Positions 35,503-47,652 of a stretch of DNA of 64,000 nucleotides are shown in pieces. Every line of letters begins with the position of its first letter. Positions within the stretch are counted from its first letter, which is position 1. Origin of the DNA: Spinacia oleracea (Eukaryota > Streptophyta > Magnoliopsida > Caryophyllales > Amaranthaceae); contig NC_079487.1 in NCBI RefSeq assembly GCF_020520425.1, positions 61,992,398-62,056,397 on the forward strand, in the 5' to 3' direction. The position numbers and the translations under genes were made by a program. The notes under the pieces are model-generated. The model was not told where the DNA came from, ran no database searches, and saw only the letters and a list, made by a program, of their open reading frames with translations.

Positions 35503-36940
35503 TGTGAGGGGGTCGAAAAAGCGCGAGGCTAATGCGTGACCTTGTCCCTCGTGGGTGTGACGATTCTTTTTATTCAATCAAGTGTAATTGGATTTCCTGT
35601 GAGTATACACTCAATTGACTAGTAATGTAGGAGTCGCCATTCAGTTTTTAACGATAATGAGAAAAACTGACAAAACCCGGTTATCGTTACATAAAGGGAG
35701 TGCAATTATGTTTGACCACGACGGCCGTAGGTTTCCTTGTGATCCCTGGTGTGGGGATCTCTCAATATACAGGGGGACTGTAACTACCGTGAGGAGTAAT
35801 TCGTTCGTCGATAACTCCAGAGGCAGGATATCCTTACTAGCTCAGCATAAATAATTGAAGGGACATGCGTCAACTATTAAACTAATCTGAATTGATTTTA
35901 GCAATATGCAGCATATAATACTAATTCGATCGTGATTATCTGATTTAAATAGCATTAAGGGACCTAGCATGATAATCCGATTTCCCAAAAATATTATATT
36001 TATTAGGCGTGATAGAACATTCAAATTAGGTTAGTTTAACAGTTCATAAAAAGGGCGAGGAAAGCAGTTAAATCATTGAAAAGGGACACATTACGACGCA
36101 CCCTTGAGAGGTGCGTCACGGTTCTCAGAAAACTAACCACTTTGACTTTGATATTTCTCCTTTTTATTTAACGAATCTCGATTATGGGACAGGATACGTT
36201 CTGTTCGATTTATGGATCGATTGCGACAGAACGCGTGAACAGTTTCGCAGCGAGAGGCTTAGGCTAAGGGGTTTAGAGTCAATACTCAGAATATATTATG
36301 TGTTGTTGTGTGTCGTTTCACGTCGAAACTAGGGGCCTATTTATAGGTAAAAGTTCGTGGAAAGATAGAATTGCAGAGTTCTAATCGACAAAGAATTAGG
36401 AAAAGAAACGTACCCAGGTATTTTCAGCGCCCAGGCCTGGGCGCCGAAGATTTCGGCGCCCAGAGCCAGGCGTTGAAAATAGGGTCTGGGCAGTTTTTGT
36501 TTAGTCAGATTCGGATTCTCAAATCCGTAGAGTTTGAGATTAATTTGAGTCTTTTAGCGCGTATCAATTTGTGACGGAATGCGTCTGGGCCCGTTACGAA
36601 CTCTAGGTTCGTTAGGATTTAAATTAATACGTAACTCTTATTTCCGAATCCTATTAGGAATAGGATTCTCGCAGTTTTCTATCTCATTTAGGATTTATGT
36701 TGGAATGCAACACCTAATTCTGACAGGTTTCTATCTTTTATGATTTGCCACTTTTAGACGCTACCTTTTACGGTAGTTACTATTTTTAGCAGGTTTCCAT
36801 AAATAGCAGGTTTTGGGTAAAATGAAATGGGGAATCGAGATTCGTTTATTTTATAGGAGATGCGTTGTCAAGTGGAGTTTTTATGCTTTCATCATCGAAC
36901 CTTTCCCTTGCGGGAATGGGGACAAAAGTAGGTGTCTACA
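35503..36940 (-). repeat. R3 3' LTR
   Basis: 1438 bases. On the plus strand TGTGAGGGGGTCG to AGGTGTCTACA. A minus-strand TATAAATAG lies at about 36338-36347. It has one hairpin module (36421-36480). Confidence 0.9.
36421..36480. repeat. GC-rich hairpin module 1 (R3 3' LTR)
   Basis: TTTTCAGCGCCCAGGCCTGG...; two nested hairpins of GCGCCCAG/CTGGGCGC around a central ATTTCGGCGCC, closed by TTTTCA/TGAAAA outer arms. Confidence 0.85.
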
Positions 36941-36962
36941 GTTAGCCCCCACTTTGACTGAG
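36941..36962 (-). other. R3 polypurine tract
   Basis: The plus strand reads GTTAGCCCCCACTTTGACTG; its complement is the AAAGTGGGGGCTAAC tract beside the 3' LTR. The spacer 36963-37430 has no gene. Confidence 0.8.
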
Positions 36963-37436
36963 TCTTGGAGTAAGACGATGGTCAAAGTATTGGACGGAGT
37001 GCGTCACACAAGCCATGGTGTATGTGACCTGTTTTGAGAGGGTCTCACAAGCCCCCGAGTGATAACATTTGACTTAAGGGTCATCACTTGAAGTGTCGAC
37101 ATATCCCTCACGTGTCATTGGGATTTGTCAACTGATAGTATAGAAACTTCCTCACTTTGTCATTGGAAGGATCTAAAGATGCGTAGAAACTCCCTCACTT
37201 TGTCATTGGGAGTAGCTACAAATGTTTTCGAAATTAAAGCTGTAAAGTGTAATTGGGCCTGGCCAAGCCCAATCACGAGGTAAAACGTTTTTTTTTTTTT
37301 AAAGATTCTCATTTTCAGGGCTAGCTAAACGAGAAAACCCCCTTGTTTTTATAGGATGTAAAACGAAGGAAAATCCAACAAACCAATCCTTTAATTTTTG
37401 GAAAAAGGGAAAACCAATAAAAGTTATCGCTGCAGC

Positions 37437-37930
37437 GACTAAGGACCTGCGCTGTTAGTGACGCAGACCCCGCCCGCTGAAGGTGGCGAGCTTGTCCTCT
37501 GAGGGGGACCCCCCGTCCGATAGAAGTAGACGAATCTGTTTGATGTTTTTGAAAATAAGGACCTACGCGGTTTGTGACGTAGACCCCGCCCGCTGAAGGT
37601 GGCGAACCTTGTCCTCTGAGGGTGGACACCCCGTCCGCTGAAGTGGACGAATCTGTTTGATTTTTTTTGAAAATAAGGACCTACGCGGTTTGTGACGTAG
37701 ACCCCGCCCGCTGAAGGTGGCGAACCTTGTCCTCTGAGGGTGGACACCCCGTCCGCTGAAGTGGACGAATCTGTTTGATTTTTTTTTAAAATAAGGACCT
37801 ACGCGGTTTGTGACGTAGACCCCGCCCGCTGAAGGTGGCGAACCTATTTTAAATTTGAAGACTTTATTTTTCGAAAAACTGAGGACCTGCGCGGCTAGTA
37901 ACGCAGACCCCGCCCGCTGAGGGTGGGCGA
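37437..37930. repeat. R3 tandem array, about 119-bp unit, about 4.5 copies
   Basis: Units beginning AAGGACCTACGCGGTTTGTG recur at about 37437, 37557, 37676 and 37794, with a diverged one at 37882. Each contains GACCCCGCCCGCTGAAGGTG and TCCGCTGAAGTGGACGAATC. The minus-strand open frames here merely follow the period. 37931-38750 holds no gene. Confidence 0.9.
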
Positions 37931-38618
37931 GCCCATTTTGAATTTCTTATTTTGCCTATGTAGAAGGGCTTTTGTGAATACAACCTGTTGGTGGTTCGTA
38001 ATATTTCCTGATTAGATGTGTCCTATAAGTGGGTCCACATTGTGTATATTTTTGTTTAACAATATTTTTTTGAGATATCCAAACATGTTATGGTGCGTGG
38101 CGCAGTCTGGGTATGTGATTTTGATTGGCGCTCCCTGTTGGAGTCCACTTTTCGCGAGCCCCCAAGTGTTGGGGCTCGTCGGTTGTTTTTCGCGTCTTGT
38201 AATCATGTTTGGGTTCACGTTCGTATGTGCGAGCGACCTCCTATAGTAGTGTGCTATTTTAGTGAAGCCGTGGAGTGCGACTTTAGGCGACATCCGGTTT
38301 TGGCTTGGCCCGGATTATCCCTTTGACGTACAGACATTTTCTATTTGGAAAACCAATGACTTGACGACACATATTTTTGGTGTTTTGAAGAATGACCATG
38401 ATATTCAACTTGCTTTTTTTTTTAAAGTGTACATGAGCGTTTTCTGAGATGAGTCTAAGTTTCGACCAAGTTTTATTATTATTATTTTTTTTTGCTTATT
38501 TGGGAGCTAAAGGTGCTTTGGGCTTGATCTTACTTGTAATAGGGCCTCGTGTTTTAGCAACACGGTCTTGAGTCCTTTCCTATTCCGTATTTTTGTGAAA
38601 TCTGGGCCTTGGGCTGCA

Positions 38619-38676
38619 TTTTCAGCGCCCAAGCTCAGGCGTTAAAAATTTCGGCGCCCAGAGGTGGGCGCTGAAA
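38619..38676. repeat. GC-rich hairpin module 2
   Basis: TTTTCAGCGCCC ... AAATTTCGGCGCCCAG ... GGGCGCTGAAA, same plan as module 1, about 85 bases upstream of the TATA box of the R3 antisense gene. Confidence 0.85.
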
Positions 38677-38850
38677 CTTCTTTCCTGGTGATATTTGATT
38701 TTCGGATTTCTAAGCACGTCTCCGAATGGGATCAGGATGTTTATTGGGTGCGTTCAGCTATATATAGGGGCTAGGTACGTCCTTATTTTCCACCACTCTC
38801 AAATTCTTTCTCTCTTTTTTGCTGTGCTCTAATTATTTACTGCTTTTGTC

Positions 38851-40668
38851 ATGTCGATCCCTACTTTCTCACTCCAACGGACTGTTAGGCGTTGGCTACG
38901 ATCCCTTACTCCTACAGAAAAAGCTTTGTTAAAAGAATACCACTTATAGGCACTTTTAGGCTTACAACAAATTAATATTGATTATAATTTTCTGCATGCT
39001 GCCCTAAACTTTTGGGACTCCGATCATCACGTTTTTTTCTTTCGGGGCAATGAAATATGTGCTTTGCCTGATGAATTTGCTGCGATCCTTGGTTATCCTA
39101 CTAATGCTACTCCTGTTACTCCTGGCATTATTGAAGAGGGTAAAACAACCATAAGGGCTTTCTTAGGGCTAGATGATAACATGTTTGCTGAACTTGTTGT
39201 AGACGATAAGGTTAACTTGGCAAAACTCGTAAAACATCATTTTAGGCCTAGTAAGAATATGACCGAACAAAAATTGAACATTCGAGCCCTTGTATTTTGC
39301 TTGTTGAATCATCATTATTTGCTGTCGAATAATAATGGTGAGTTCGGTGACATAAGGCTGATCCCCTTGATTAGCCAGATGGAAAGTTGCTATTCTATTA
39401 TGCCGTTGGTTGTTGCTGAGACTTTGCTGAGTGCGGATGAGCTGAAGAAGGATGCCAAATCCGAAATTTTTAAGGGAAGCCCCCTATTACTGCAGGTAAT
39501 CTATTTTTTTCTTTGCGCACACATACGCCACTTTTATATATTTCTTTTTGCCTGGGGCTGAGTTTCAGCGCCCAGGGCTGGGCGTTGGAATATTCGGCGC
39601 CTGGTCCTGGGCGTTGAAACTGCGCCCCAGGAACCTTTTTTTTCTTTCTTTTCATTCTTTTGATTCGATCGTACCTGTTTTTGCAGATTTGGCTTGCGGA
39701 ACGGCTTAGACTTTTGGAAGCTCCTGCCGATCCTAAACATTATCGCCCTATAGCTTTGGGTAACCGAAAATACTTGCACCAAGGCCAGGACGAGGCCGAA
39801 TGGACCTCCCTTTTTACTTATGGCATTTGTTCTATTAAGTGGGTGGTACCATGGTGGGGTTTGACTACTATGACAGGGGGATCTGATGTATCGGTTTATA
39901 TTTCTTTGTTGGGGCTATCTTGTCCCATTTATATTTTCCCTTACCGAGTCATGCGTCAATATGGTTTAAGGCAGACTATCCCCTTTTCTGATACGATACC
40001 ACCTAAGGTAGCGACCTTTGCACAAACACGGGTCTTAGCGTGGGCTAGGTATTAATTATGATGGTCTCCCGCGTTGGGCTGTAGCTACAAATGGGTTTGT
40101 GGGTCTTTCTGAAAACTATAAGTTATGGATGAGTTCCGATGACAAGGATGTGAGGACCGAGGCTCGTAATGGGGAGCCGGCTGAGCTTTTGATACCTCGT
40201 ATTAGTGTTAAGTACGAGGGTCCTGATTCTGCCAGACCTCGTACCTATAGTTTTAAGACTGTGAAAGCTCGTCCTGATCGAAAGCGAAAGGAAGTTCTTC
40301 CCCGTTCCAGTGTAAGGACTAAAAAGGTGCCTAACATGAAGGGGCCTGCTGTTGTTAAAAGAAATGCAATCTCTCGCGGAGATCGTCGCCGGAACAATGT
40401 ATGGGTTAGGAAGGCTCAGCCGCCTGTAGAAACAGTGGCTAGTCCAGTTGATGATAGTAATCATTCTCCCATCATTTCCTGTGCCTTCGAGGCTGAGCGG
40501 GCTCTAACTGAGAATGTTTCTGAAGCCTTGACATCTTTGGAAGTTAGTGTCCAAGAGCCGGTTCTTATGGAGATTGATATTGGGGCAGCGTAGAAGACTG
40601 TGGGGGTGGATCCTGCGAACATTGCTCTCTACAAGACTTTATTTGATGATCCGGAAGAACTAGAGTAG
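38851..40668 (+). pseudogene. Antisense gene of R3 (DUF7745-like), two exons
   Basis: TATATATAG at 38759-38767 and a CT-rich leader precede ATG 38851. Exon 1 is 38851-39495, the intron is 39496-39686 (GT-AG, 191 bases, containing a GC-rich hairpin module) and exon 2 is 39687-40668. Motifs are SLQRTVRRWLRSLTPTEKAL, LPDEFAAILGYP, MPLVVAETLLSADEL, then WLAERLRLLEAPADPKHY, IKWVVPWWGLTTM and YRVMRQYGL. The tail is basic, then acidic (DDPEELE). It is antisense to R3 gag. It is broken by TAG about 38947, a frameshift near 40050 and TAG about 40591. It is clearly homologous to R2 gene A; function unknown. Confidence 0.7.
39562..39620. repeat. GC-rich hairpin module 3 (in intron)
   Basis: GTTTCAGCGCCCAGGGCTGG ... 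TTCGGCGCC ... GGGCGTTGAAAC, inside the intron of the R3 antisense gene. Confidence 0.85.
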
Positions 40669-41962
40669 TGTAGTTCTTGCTAGGGTGTAGGTGCCCTTTA
40701 TTTATTTCAGTTGTGTTTGTTTTTTTATTTCTAGCACTTTGTTTTCCTTCTTATTATATTTTGGTAAAGGTGTATTTTTAGTTCCCATTCAATTTTGTTT
40801 ATATGTCTAACACTTTTTACACAAAGAATATAATTTTTTATTATTATTTGGACCGAACCCTTGGTAAGGATTGCCTACGTATCTTGTCAGAATCAGGTCG
40901 CGCGTAGTTCTTAGCTTTTAGAATAAGTTCTAGTATGCCGGATTTCGGTAGATATGTCCTGAAGTGGAAACATATTACTTAATCGGTCAAATGAGTGAAG
41001 TATTTGCCATTATTTTCATCTGCCGTTTTCCATAGGCTGCGTAAAATTCGACCAATTTGTTGGTAAACCTATTTGGATACGTACTGTACCCCCCAAGTGT
41101 TCGTTATTTTTCCGTTGTGTGCGGATAAAATGACGGGCACTTTTTGAAAACAAGGAAAACTTTTGGCAGGCAGAGAGTTTCAACGCCCAGGCTGGGGCGT
41201 CAGAAATTTCGGCGCCCAGCCCTGGGCGCTGAAAATAGCTTGGGCGGTCAATTTTGACGTTTTTTCTTCACATGTTCTTGCGTTTATTTCCAATTCGTTT
41301 TTTTTGTGCCTTGATATTTTGCTTCGTAGTTAAAGTTAATTTTGAGGCTATTTTGGAGGCTTTTTTGACTGTTAGCGTGAAACGCATTTTCGTCCAGATT
41401 AATTTTTTCTATTGGTGACTCAAAAGCAGTTTTGAAAATGGAGTTAGGGTGCGGAACTTATGAAGATCTTTTGTGGAGGGTATGATGGAATCTATGTGAA
41501 AGCTGTTGGTGGATTCTACGTTTTATGAATTTATTTTTTGGTAACATTTGCATTTGTTTTAAATTTTTGATTTCCTTTTGATTTTGGGTTGCATGGATTG
41601 GCTCTTATGATGGTTGGCTTTTTGAGGATGGGATAGTGTGGTTTATTTTGTGGGTTTCGGGAACTGGTTCACATGGCATTATTTCAAAACCGAGTGGGCT
41701 TTGTTTGTTGGGCCTATAGTGGGCCGCTTTTATTATTATTATTTTTTTTATTTTGCAAGTACATTTGGTGTTTATTTAGTGTTAGAATAAAATTTTTAGG
41801 AGAAATATTACGCCTTTATTGATTCGGAAAGTATGGAAAACACACTGAAATAAAACTGACCCATATTCTAAAGGGCCTTAGGACCATCTAAAGTCTCTAT
41901 TATTCTTTTCTATCAATCTAAAGAACTACTAGGCGCTTTTTACTAATGGTGCTCTATGTGGC
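40669..41962. other. R3 segment where pol would be expected
   Basis: About 1.3 kb of AT-rich sequence without RT, RNase H or integrase motifs in any frame. It contains one hairpin module (41177-41235). Confidence 0.65.
41177..41235. repeat. GC-rich hairpin module 4
   Basis: GTTTCAACGCCCAGGCTGG ... AATTTCGGCGCCCAG ... TGGGCGCTGAAAA, in the pol-less segment. Confidence 0.85.
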
Positions 41963-44923
41963 TCAAGCCTGGGGTTTAGTCTCATACAACTTTGGTCCTT
42001 CATCGGTACTCATCTTGAATTCCATTCCTTTCGCGTTGACCCACTGATATGTCTTCACCCATCCGTTCCCGACCTCTTCTAGTGTTGATGCAGGAGAGAT
42101 TAACCGGGTTGGATCGAAGCCTTCATCTTGTAAAGTTAGGGTAGTCATCACAGTCTCATTCTCCATAGGCCTCGATTCGTTAAACAATGTCCATAGAGCC
42201 TGGTTGTCCAATATTTCAGTTGTTTTAGTCTTGGTGAGGTGGGGTGCCTCATCCAAGGTGTGGCAGTCATGGAAAATTTCAAATTCGGGTTTTAGCAAGC
42301 CATCCTGAACGAAGGGTTCGGGGAAATCACAGCATGGGTGTTCTTCTCCTTCCCGAACAAACATCCCGTTAAGGGTCCTTTGATATGGTGGAAGGAGGGT
42401 GGTTTGTTTGGCTTTGTTAAGGCGTAGCCTAGATAGGCGGTCAGCAATATCTTCCTCCGTTGGTTCATAACCTAAGCCAAAGGGAGTAGATTTGTCGGGA
42501 AAAGGATGGAATGTGCATTCCTTCTTCCTTATGCCCAATGGGGTTCCTGGGAAATAACCTTGAGCCAACAGCATTCTAAGGATGACTCGGGATGCATGCG
42601 GGTCTAGGAATGCTGGATCATAATCTTCGATGAACTGGATTGCTTCTTCCATTTGAAACCCATAAAGGTCATCTGCAGTTTCGACAGTTCCAACCATAGT
42701 ACAACTGACGTCGAGAGGAGGGGCGCGGATTTCTAGTATTACCCCGTTATGGTTAAGTTTAACCATTTGGTGCAAGGTTGAAGCCACACCTCCTAAGTCA
42801 TGGAGCCAAGGTCGCCCCAAGAGGAGGTTGAAAGTGGGCTTGATGTCGATTATTTGAAACTCCGTGGTGCGTGCCACATGCCCAGTTTGTATGGTAAGGT
42901 TGATTTTTCCCAACATAGGCCTTCGGGAGTTATCATAAGCTCGTACCCCTTGTGAGGAGGTTTGGAAGTCGTCGCTTCCTAGCCCCAAGCAATGGGCGGT
43001 TCGCAATGGGCAGACATTAACCGCTGAACCATTATCTACGAGCGCTAGGGGGATGTTTTGTCCTTTGCATCCAACCACTAAGTAAAGGGCTTTATTGTGA
43101 GCACCCCCCTCTTTGGGTAAGTCTTTATCAGTGAAAACTATGGCCTTTTCTCCGGCATCTCTCGTGACATGGCTAACCAATGAGTCAGGTGTGATATCTG
43201 TGGGTACTGAGATGAGGTCAAGTGAGCGAATAAGCTTTTCGCGATGTTCCTTTGAAGTACACATGAGATCCCAGATGGTAATCTCAGCCTTGGTTCTTTT
43301 CAGTTGTTTCAGGAGAGGATTTTCAATGACTTCCGCGACGGTGGCGTGCCGTCCGTTCTCAGGAGTTTGCCTAACCGAGATGTCGTCCACAGGAGGTGGG
43401 TGAATATCTGGTTGGTATATCCTTCCGGATTGGGTGAGGTTGTCGACCTCGGGCTCCTGAGGGGTGGTGTCAATCAGAGCATACCCGGGCCAAGTTTCAG
43501 TGAAGAGGTCATGGCCCGAGACTTGAGATAGGTAAATATCTTCAGCATCATCGTTCCACACACCGTACACTTCCCCCTCGATTCGATCCATAGGTACCAC
43601 AGCGAGCGGTGCACCTTGAGGTGTAATATACACCGTGGGGTCGAAATTCTCTGGTTGGTCGAGAGAGATGTGACAAGAGCCGAGTGGGCTCTTGTTGTTG
43701 TTGGGTATGCCAACGTTAGGGAGAGGTATTACTTCGTCCTCTATCATGTCCTGGATCGTATGTTTTAGATGCCAGCAGTTTTCATTGTCATGCCCATTTC
43801 CTTGATGGAATTTGCAGTAAGTACCTTCGACCCAATATTTGTTTTTGACAGGAGGATCACGGGTGGGGCCCATAGGTCTCAACTTTCCTTGATTGGTTAG
43901 TCTTTCAAAGGCTTGTACCAAAGTTGACCCGAGTGGGGCAAACTTTCGGTCTCGGACCCATCTTACAGGGTATCTTCGGGCGGGAGCCTCTTCTACAGCA
44001 TGGACTTCTTGGGCTTAAGGTGTGTTACCCCGATTATAGGTGTTGGTCTTATATGCAGGTTTTCTCTGTATGGTTTTGGCGAGGTCGTCCTCGATTTTTA
44101 TTCCCACATCATAAACCCTTTTGAAAGTGTCGAGTCCCAGGTACCTAAGGTGTTGTCTGTAAGCCGGGTCCAAGTTGTCAATGAATTTTTGGACCAATTC
44201 TGTTTCAGGAGGCCTATTGGTTAGCTGGGCCGCTTGGTCCCTCCATCTAGCAAAGTAGGTTGTGAAACCCTCATTTTTCTTTTGGAAGAGAACTTCCAAC
44301 TCGCGCATGGTGACTTGAAAATCCATGTTCGACGAGTATTGCTTGATGAAGACATTGACAAAGTCTTCCCAAGTGGGGAAGAGCTTAGGGTCCTGGTGAT
44401 AGTACCATTTGAGCGGCACAGGTTCCAAGGACATAGGAAAGGCAGGTAGGTACATGGACTTGTCCACGCCTTTCAAGTTCATGGTATTCACAAAGCTCAG
44501 TAGATGATCACGGGGGTTGTCCGTGGCCTTGAACTTTGGTAAGTCAGATGAACTGAACTTTTCTGGTAATTTGCCAGAAAAAGGTTCAGGCTCGAGGGAG
44601 AAGTATTTGCTCCCCATGGTTTGCTGTAGGACCATTTTTTCGATCCTCTTCTCGTTTTCGAGGTCATTTTTGGCTTGCGCAGCCGCTAAGGCTTCGTTTT
44701 CCATTTTCAGTTGGCCCATGAGTCGGGTAATTTGGACCATATGGTCTCGCAAATCTTCGATGGACATCTTTGGAGGTGCGAATTGAGGTTGGGGAAGTGG
44801 AGATCCTTGAAATGAGGGACGACGGACGGAGCTTGGAGTTGCTAGACCTGGTGATGTATCTTCGAGACGCACTAGCCGTTGATTCTCTGATCGGCACCAA
44901 GTGGCAGGACCAGTCCTAGGCAT
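41963..44923 (-). pseudogene. R3 gag-protease
   Basis: A single frame of about 986 codons with one in-frame TAA near 44013-44015 (the flanking frame continues unchanged). From ATG 44923: a coiled region (MSIEDLRDHMVQITRLMGQL), gag capsid-type domain (FPMSLEPVPLKWYYH, VNVFIKQYSSN, EGFTTYFARWRDQAAQL), knuckle C-x2-H-x4-H-x4-C (CKFHQGNGHDNENC, about 43820), protease ALVDNGSAVNVCPL (about 43030) and LLLGRPWLHDLGG. The C-terminus has an extension (ADRLSRLRLNKAKQ, LFNESRPMENE) and stops before any RT. Confidence 0.85.
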
Positions 44924-46160
44924 AAGATAAGCTAAATTTTAGGTTCCCAAAGTTTCAAGCATTACTTAGTCTAGACTTCGACTCTCTAAATTGGTTTTTT
45001 TTTCACTTTTTCGCTCTTTCTTCTGTCGGTACACTTTTTTTTTTTTGGGGTTTTTTTTTATTTTGGTCATTCTTGGATTTTCGAAACACTTGCCCGTGTG
45101 ACATTCATAGTCGTTAGCATGTTCGGTTTTGGTGCCGAGCATTGCCGTCGTAGGGGGCCTAACGACGACACAAAGAGTTATTAATTTTTCGCGAGTCGCC
45201 CTTTTGAAATCGAGTGCTTTTCTTACGCCCCCGTAGCAATTCTTTTGATGAACACTTTTTGTGCTACCTACTTTCTTTTTTGCTTGGGCACCGAGGCTGC
45301 TGCGCCTGACCAGAGAGTCAAGCAGCAACTTCAGCGCCCAGCAGTAGGCGTGAGAAATTTTGGCGCCCAGCCAGGGGCGTTGAAAATGCGTCCCTGGCTG
45401 GTTCTCGTTTTCTGTTTTCTGTTTATGCGACTTCGATTTGCGTGCTTGCCTAATAACGTCCTTTACGCGTAACAGCGTTCGTGGGATTCGTTACAGGCCA
45501 TCCCGAGCGTCGCTTATTTTGTGGCGATCATTCAGGTTTGCGGAACACGTGTTTCGGTATAACTCTTTGGCAAATTAGTCTATGAATGTTTGGGAAATTT
45601 TTAAGGTCATTGGTTTTCTAGGATAGTTTGTCACACACAATCACATATTTCGCTACACATAACTACAATACAAACATGGATTTGAAAATTAAATATGCCA
45701 CGTAGTTTATGATAGGCTTCTATGGGTAGTATTTGCGCCTGGCTTGGTACCGCTTCTATCGTAGATCCAACATATGCCCCGGTCGAGGTAGTGTCTTCAA
45801 CAGACGAATTTCGCTCAAGAGGCCAACTCGCAAGTGCAAGCCAAGGGGGCAGGCAGGCGAGAGGGACCTAATGGGCGAGCGATTGGGTTCGGGATAGGTG
45901 TACTACCTGCACAAGTACCGAGTGGGAAACATGCGCGGCATATGCACCCCCCTATTGGCGAAAAAGTTATCCTTAGGCCCAACTCCCGAGGGAGCCGAGA
46001 TTCGTTATGATGTTCTGCCCGTTCACATTAATATGCTGATTTTCAGGTCATCCCAACTTGATGGGGAAATAAACGCGGGGTAGGATCGTTTCACCCTTCG
46101 GCTATTTTGATTACCTACCAGCACGAGTATTTCCTTCACTATCCCCAGTGCAGTCGCCAC
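44924..46160 (-). other. R3 leader and primer binding site
   Basis: Untranslated leader between 5' LTR and gag. Next to the LTR the minus strand reads GTGGCGACTGCACTGGGGA (46142-46160), the common TGGCGACT...TGGGGA-type primer site of plant gypsy elements. One hairpin module is at 45329-45387. No gene is seen. Confidence 0.65.
45329..45387. repeat. GC-rich hairpin module 5
   Basis: CTTCAGCGCCCAGCAGTAGG ... TTTTGGCGCCCAG ... GGGGCGTTGAAAA, in the R3 leader. More diverged stems. Confidence 0.8.
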
Positions 46161-47652
46161 TGTGAGGGGGTCGAAAAAGCGCGAGGCTAATGCGTGACCT
46201 TGTCCCTCGTGGGTGTGACGATTCTTTTTATTCAATCAAGTGTAATTGGATTTCCTGTGAGTATACACTCAATTGACTAGTAATATAGGAGTCGCCATTC
46301 AGTTTTTAACGATAATGAGAAAAACTGACAAAACCCGGTTATCGTGACATAAAGGGAGTGCAATTATGTTTGACCACGACGGCCGTAGGTTCCCTTGTGA
46401 TCCCTGGTGTGGGGATCTCTCAATATACACCCGCAAGGTAGAGATTGAGGGTTCGGGGGACTGTAACTACCGAGAGGAGTAATTCGCTCGTCGATAACTC
46501 CAGAGGCAGGATATCCTTACTAGCTCAGCATAAATAATTGAAGGGACATGCGTCAACTATTAAACTAATCTGAATTGATTTTAGCAATATGTAGCATATA
46601 ATACTAATTCGATCGTGATTATCTGATTTAAATAGCATTAAGGGACCTAGCATGATAATCCGATTTCCCAAAAATATTATATTTATTAGGCGTGATAGAA
46701 CATTCAAATTAGGTTAGTTTAACAGTTCATAAAAAGGGCGAGGAAAGCAGTTAAATCATTGAAAAGGGACACATTATGACGCACCCTTGAGAGGTGCGTC
46801 ACGGTTCTCAGAAAACTAACCACTTTGACTTTGCTATTTCTCCTTTTTATTTAACGAATCTCGATTATGGGACAGGATACGTTCTGTTCGATTTATGGAT
46901 CGATTGCGACAGAACGCGTGAAAAGTTTCGCAGCGAGAGGCTTAGGCTAAGGGGTTTAGAGTCAATACTCAGAATATATTATGTGTTGTTGTGTGTCGTT
47001 TCACGTCGAAACTAGAGGCCTATTTATAGGGAAGAGTTCGTGGAAAGATAGAATTGCAGAGTTCTAATCCACAAAGAATTAGGAAAAGAAACGTACCCCG
47101 GTATTTTCAGCGCCCAGGCCTGGGCGCCGAAGATTTCGGCGCCCAGGCCTGGGCGCCGAAGATTTCGGCGCCCAGAGCCAGGCGTTGAAAATAGGGTCTG
47201 GGCAGTTTTTGTTTAGTCAGATTCGGATTCTAAAATCCGTAGAGTTTGAGATTAATTTGAGTCTTTTAGCGCGTATCAATTTGTGACGGAATGCGTCTGG
47301 GCCCGTTACGAACTCTAGGTTCGTTAGGATTTAAATTAATACGTAACTCTTATTTCCGAATCCTATTAGGAATAGGATTCTCGTAGTTTTCTATCTCATT
47401 TAGGATTTATGTTGGAATGCAACACCTAATTCTGACAGGTTTCTATCTTTTATGATTTGCCACTTTTAGACGCTACCTTTTACGGCAGTTACTATTTTTA
47501 GCAGGTTTCCATAAATAGCAGGTTTCGGGTAAAATGAAATGGGGAATCGAGATTCATTTATTTTATAGGAGATGCGTTGTCAAGTGGAGTTTTTATGCTT
47601 TCATAATCGAACCTTTCCCTTGCGGGAATAGGGACAAAAGTAGGTGTCTACA
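46161..47652 (-). repeat. R3 5' LTR
   Basis: 1492 bases, 54 longer than the 3' LTR. The difference is fully explained by a 25-base stretch around 46429-46453 and one extra 29-base hairpin unit at 47103-47192. Minus-strand TATAAATAG at about 47021-47030. Confidence 0.9.
47103..47192. repeat. GC-rich hairpin module 6 (R3 5' LTR, expanded)
   Basis: Same as module 1 but with the inner CGCCCAGGCCTGGGCGCCGA unit present twice, giving 29 extra bases. Confidence 0.85.

Larger units (their letters stand above)
35503..47652 (-). mobile_element. R3: pol-less gag-protease LTR retrotransposon (TR-GAG type), minus strand
   Basis: LTRs at 46161-47652 (5') and 35503-36940 (3'), with target duplication ATTTG (35498-35502) / AATTG (47653-47657), one mismatch. 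The internal region encodes gag and protease on the minus strand and a DUF7745-like gene on the plus strand. No RT, RNase H or integrase is found; only 1.3 kb of non-coding sequence lies where pol should be. The polypurine tract is the same as that of R2. Such non-autonomous gag-only elements need a partner's pol. Confidence 0.88.

Noticed and set aside
35615..36332. Frames of 60-79 codons in the R3 LTR, repeated at 46525-47015
   Set aside because: They lie in LTR sequence and have no domain; kept only by LTR duplication.
37321..37747. Two repetitive minus-strand frames of 102 codons
   Set aside because: Created by the 119-base tandem unit; no relation to a protein family.
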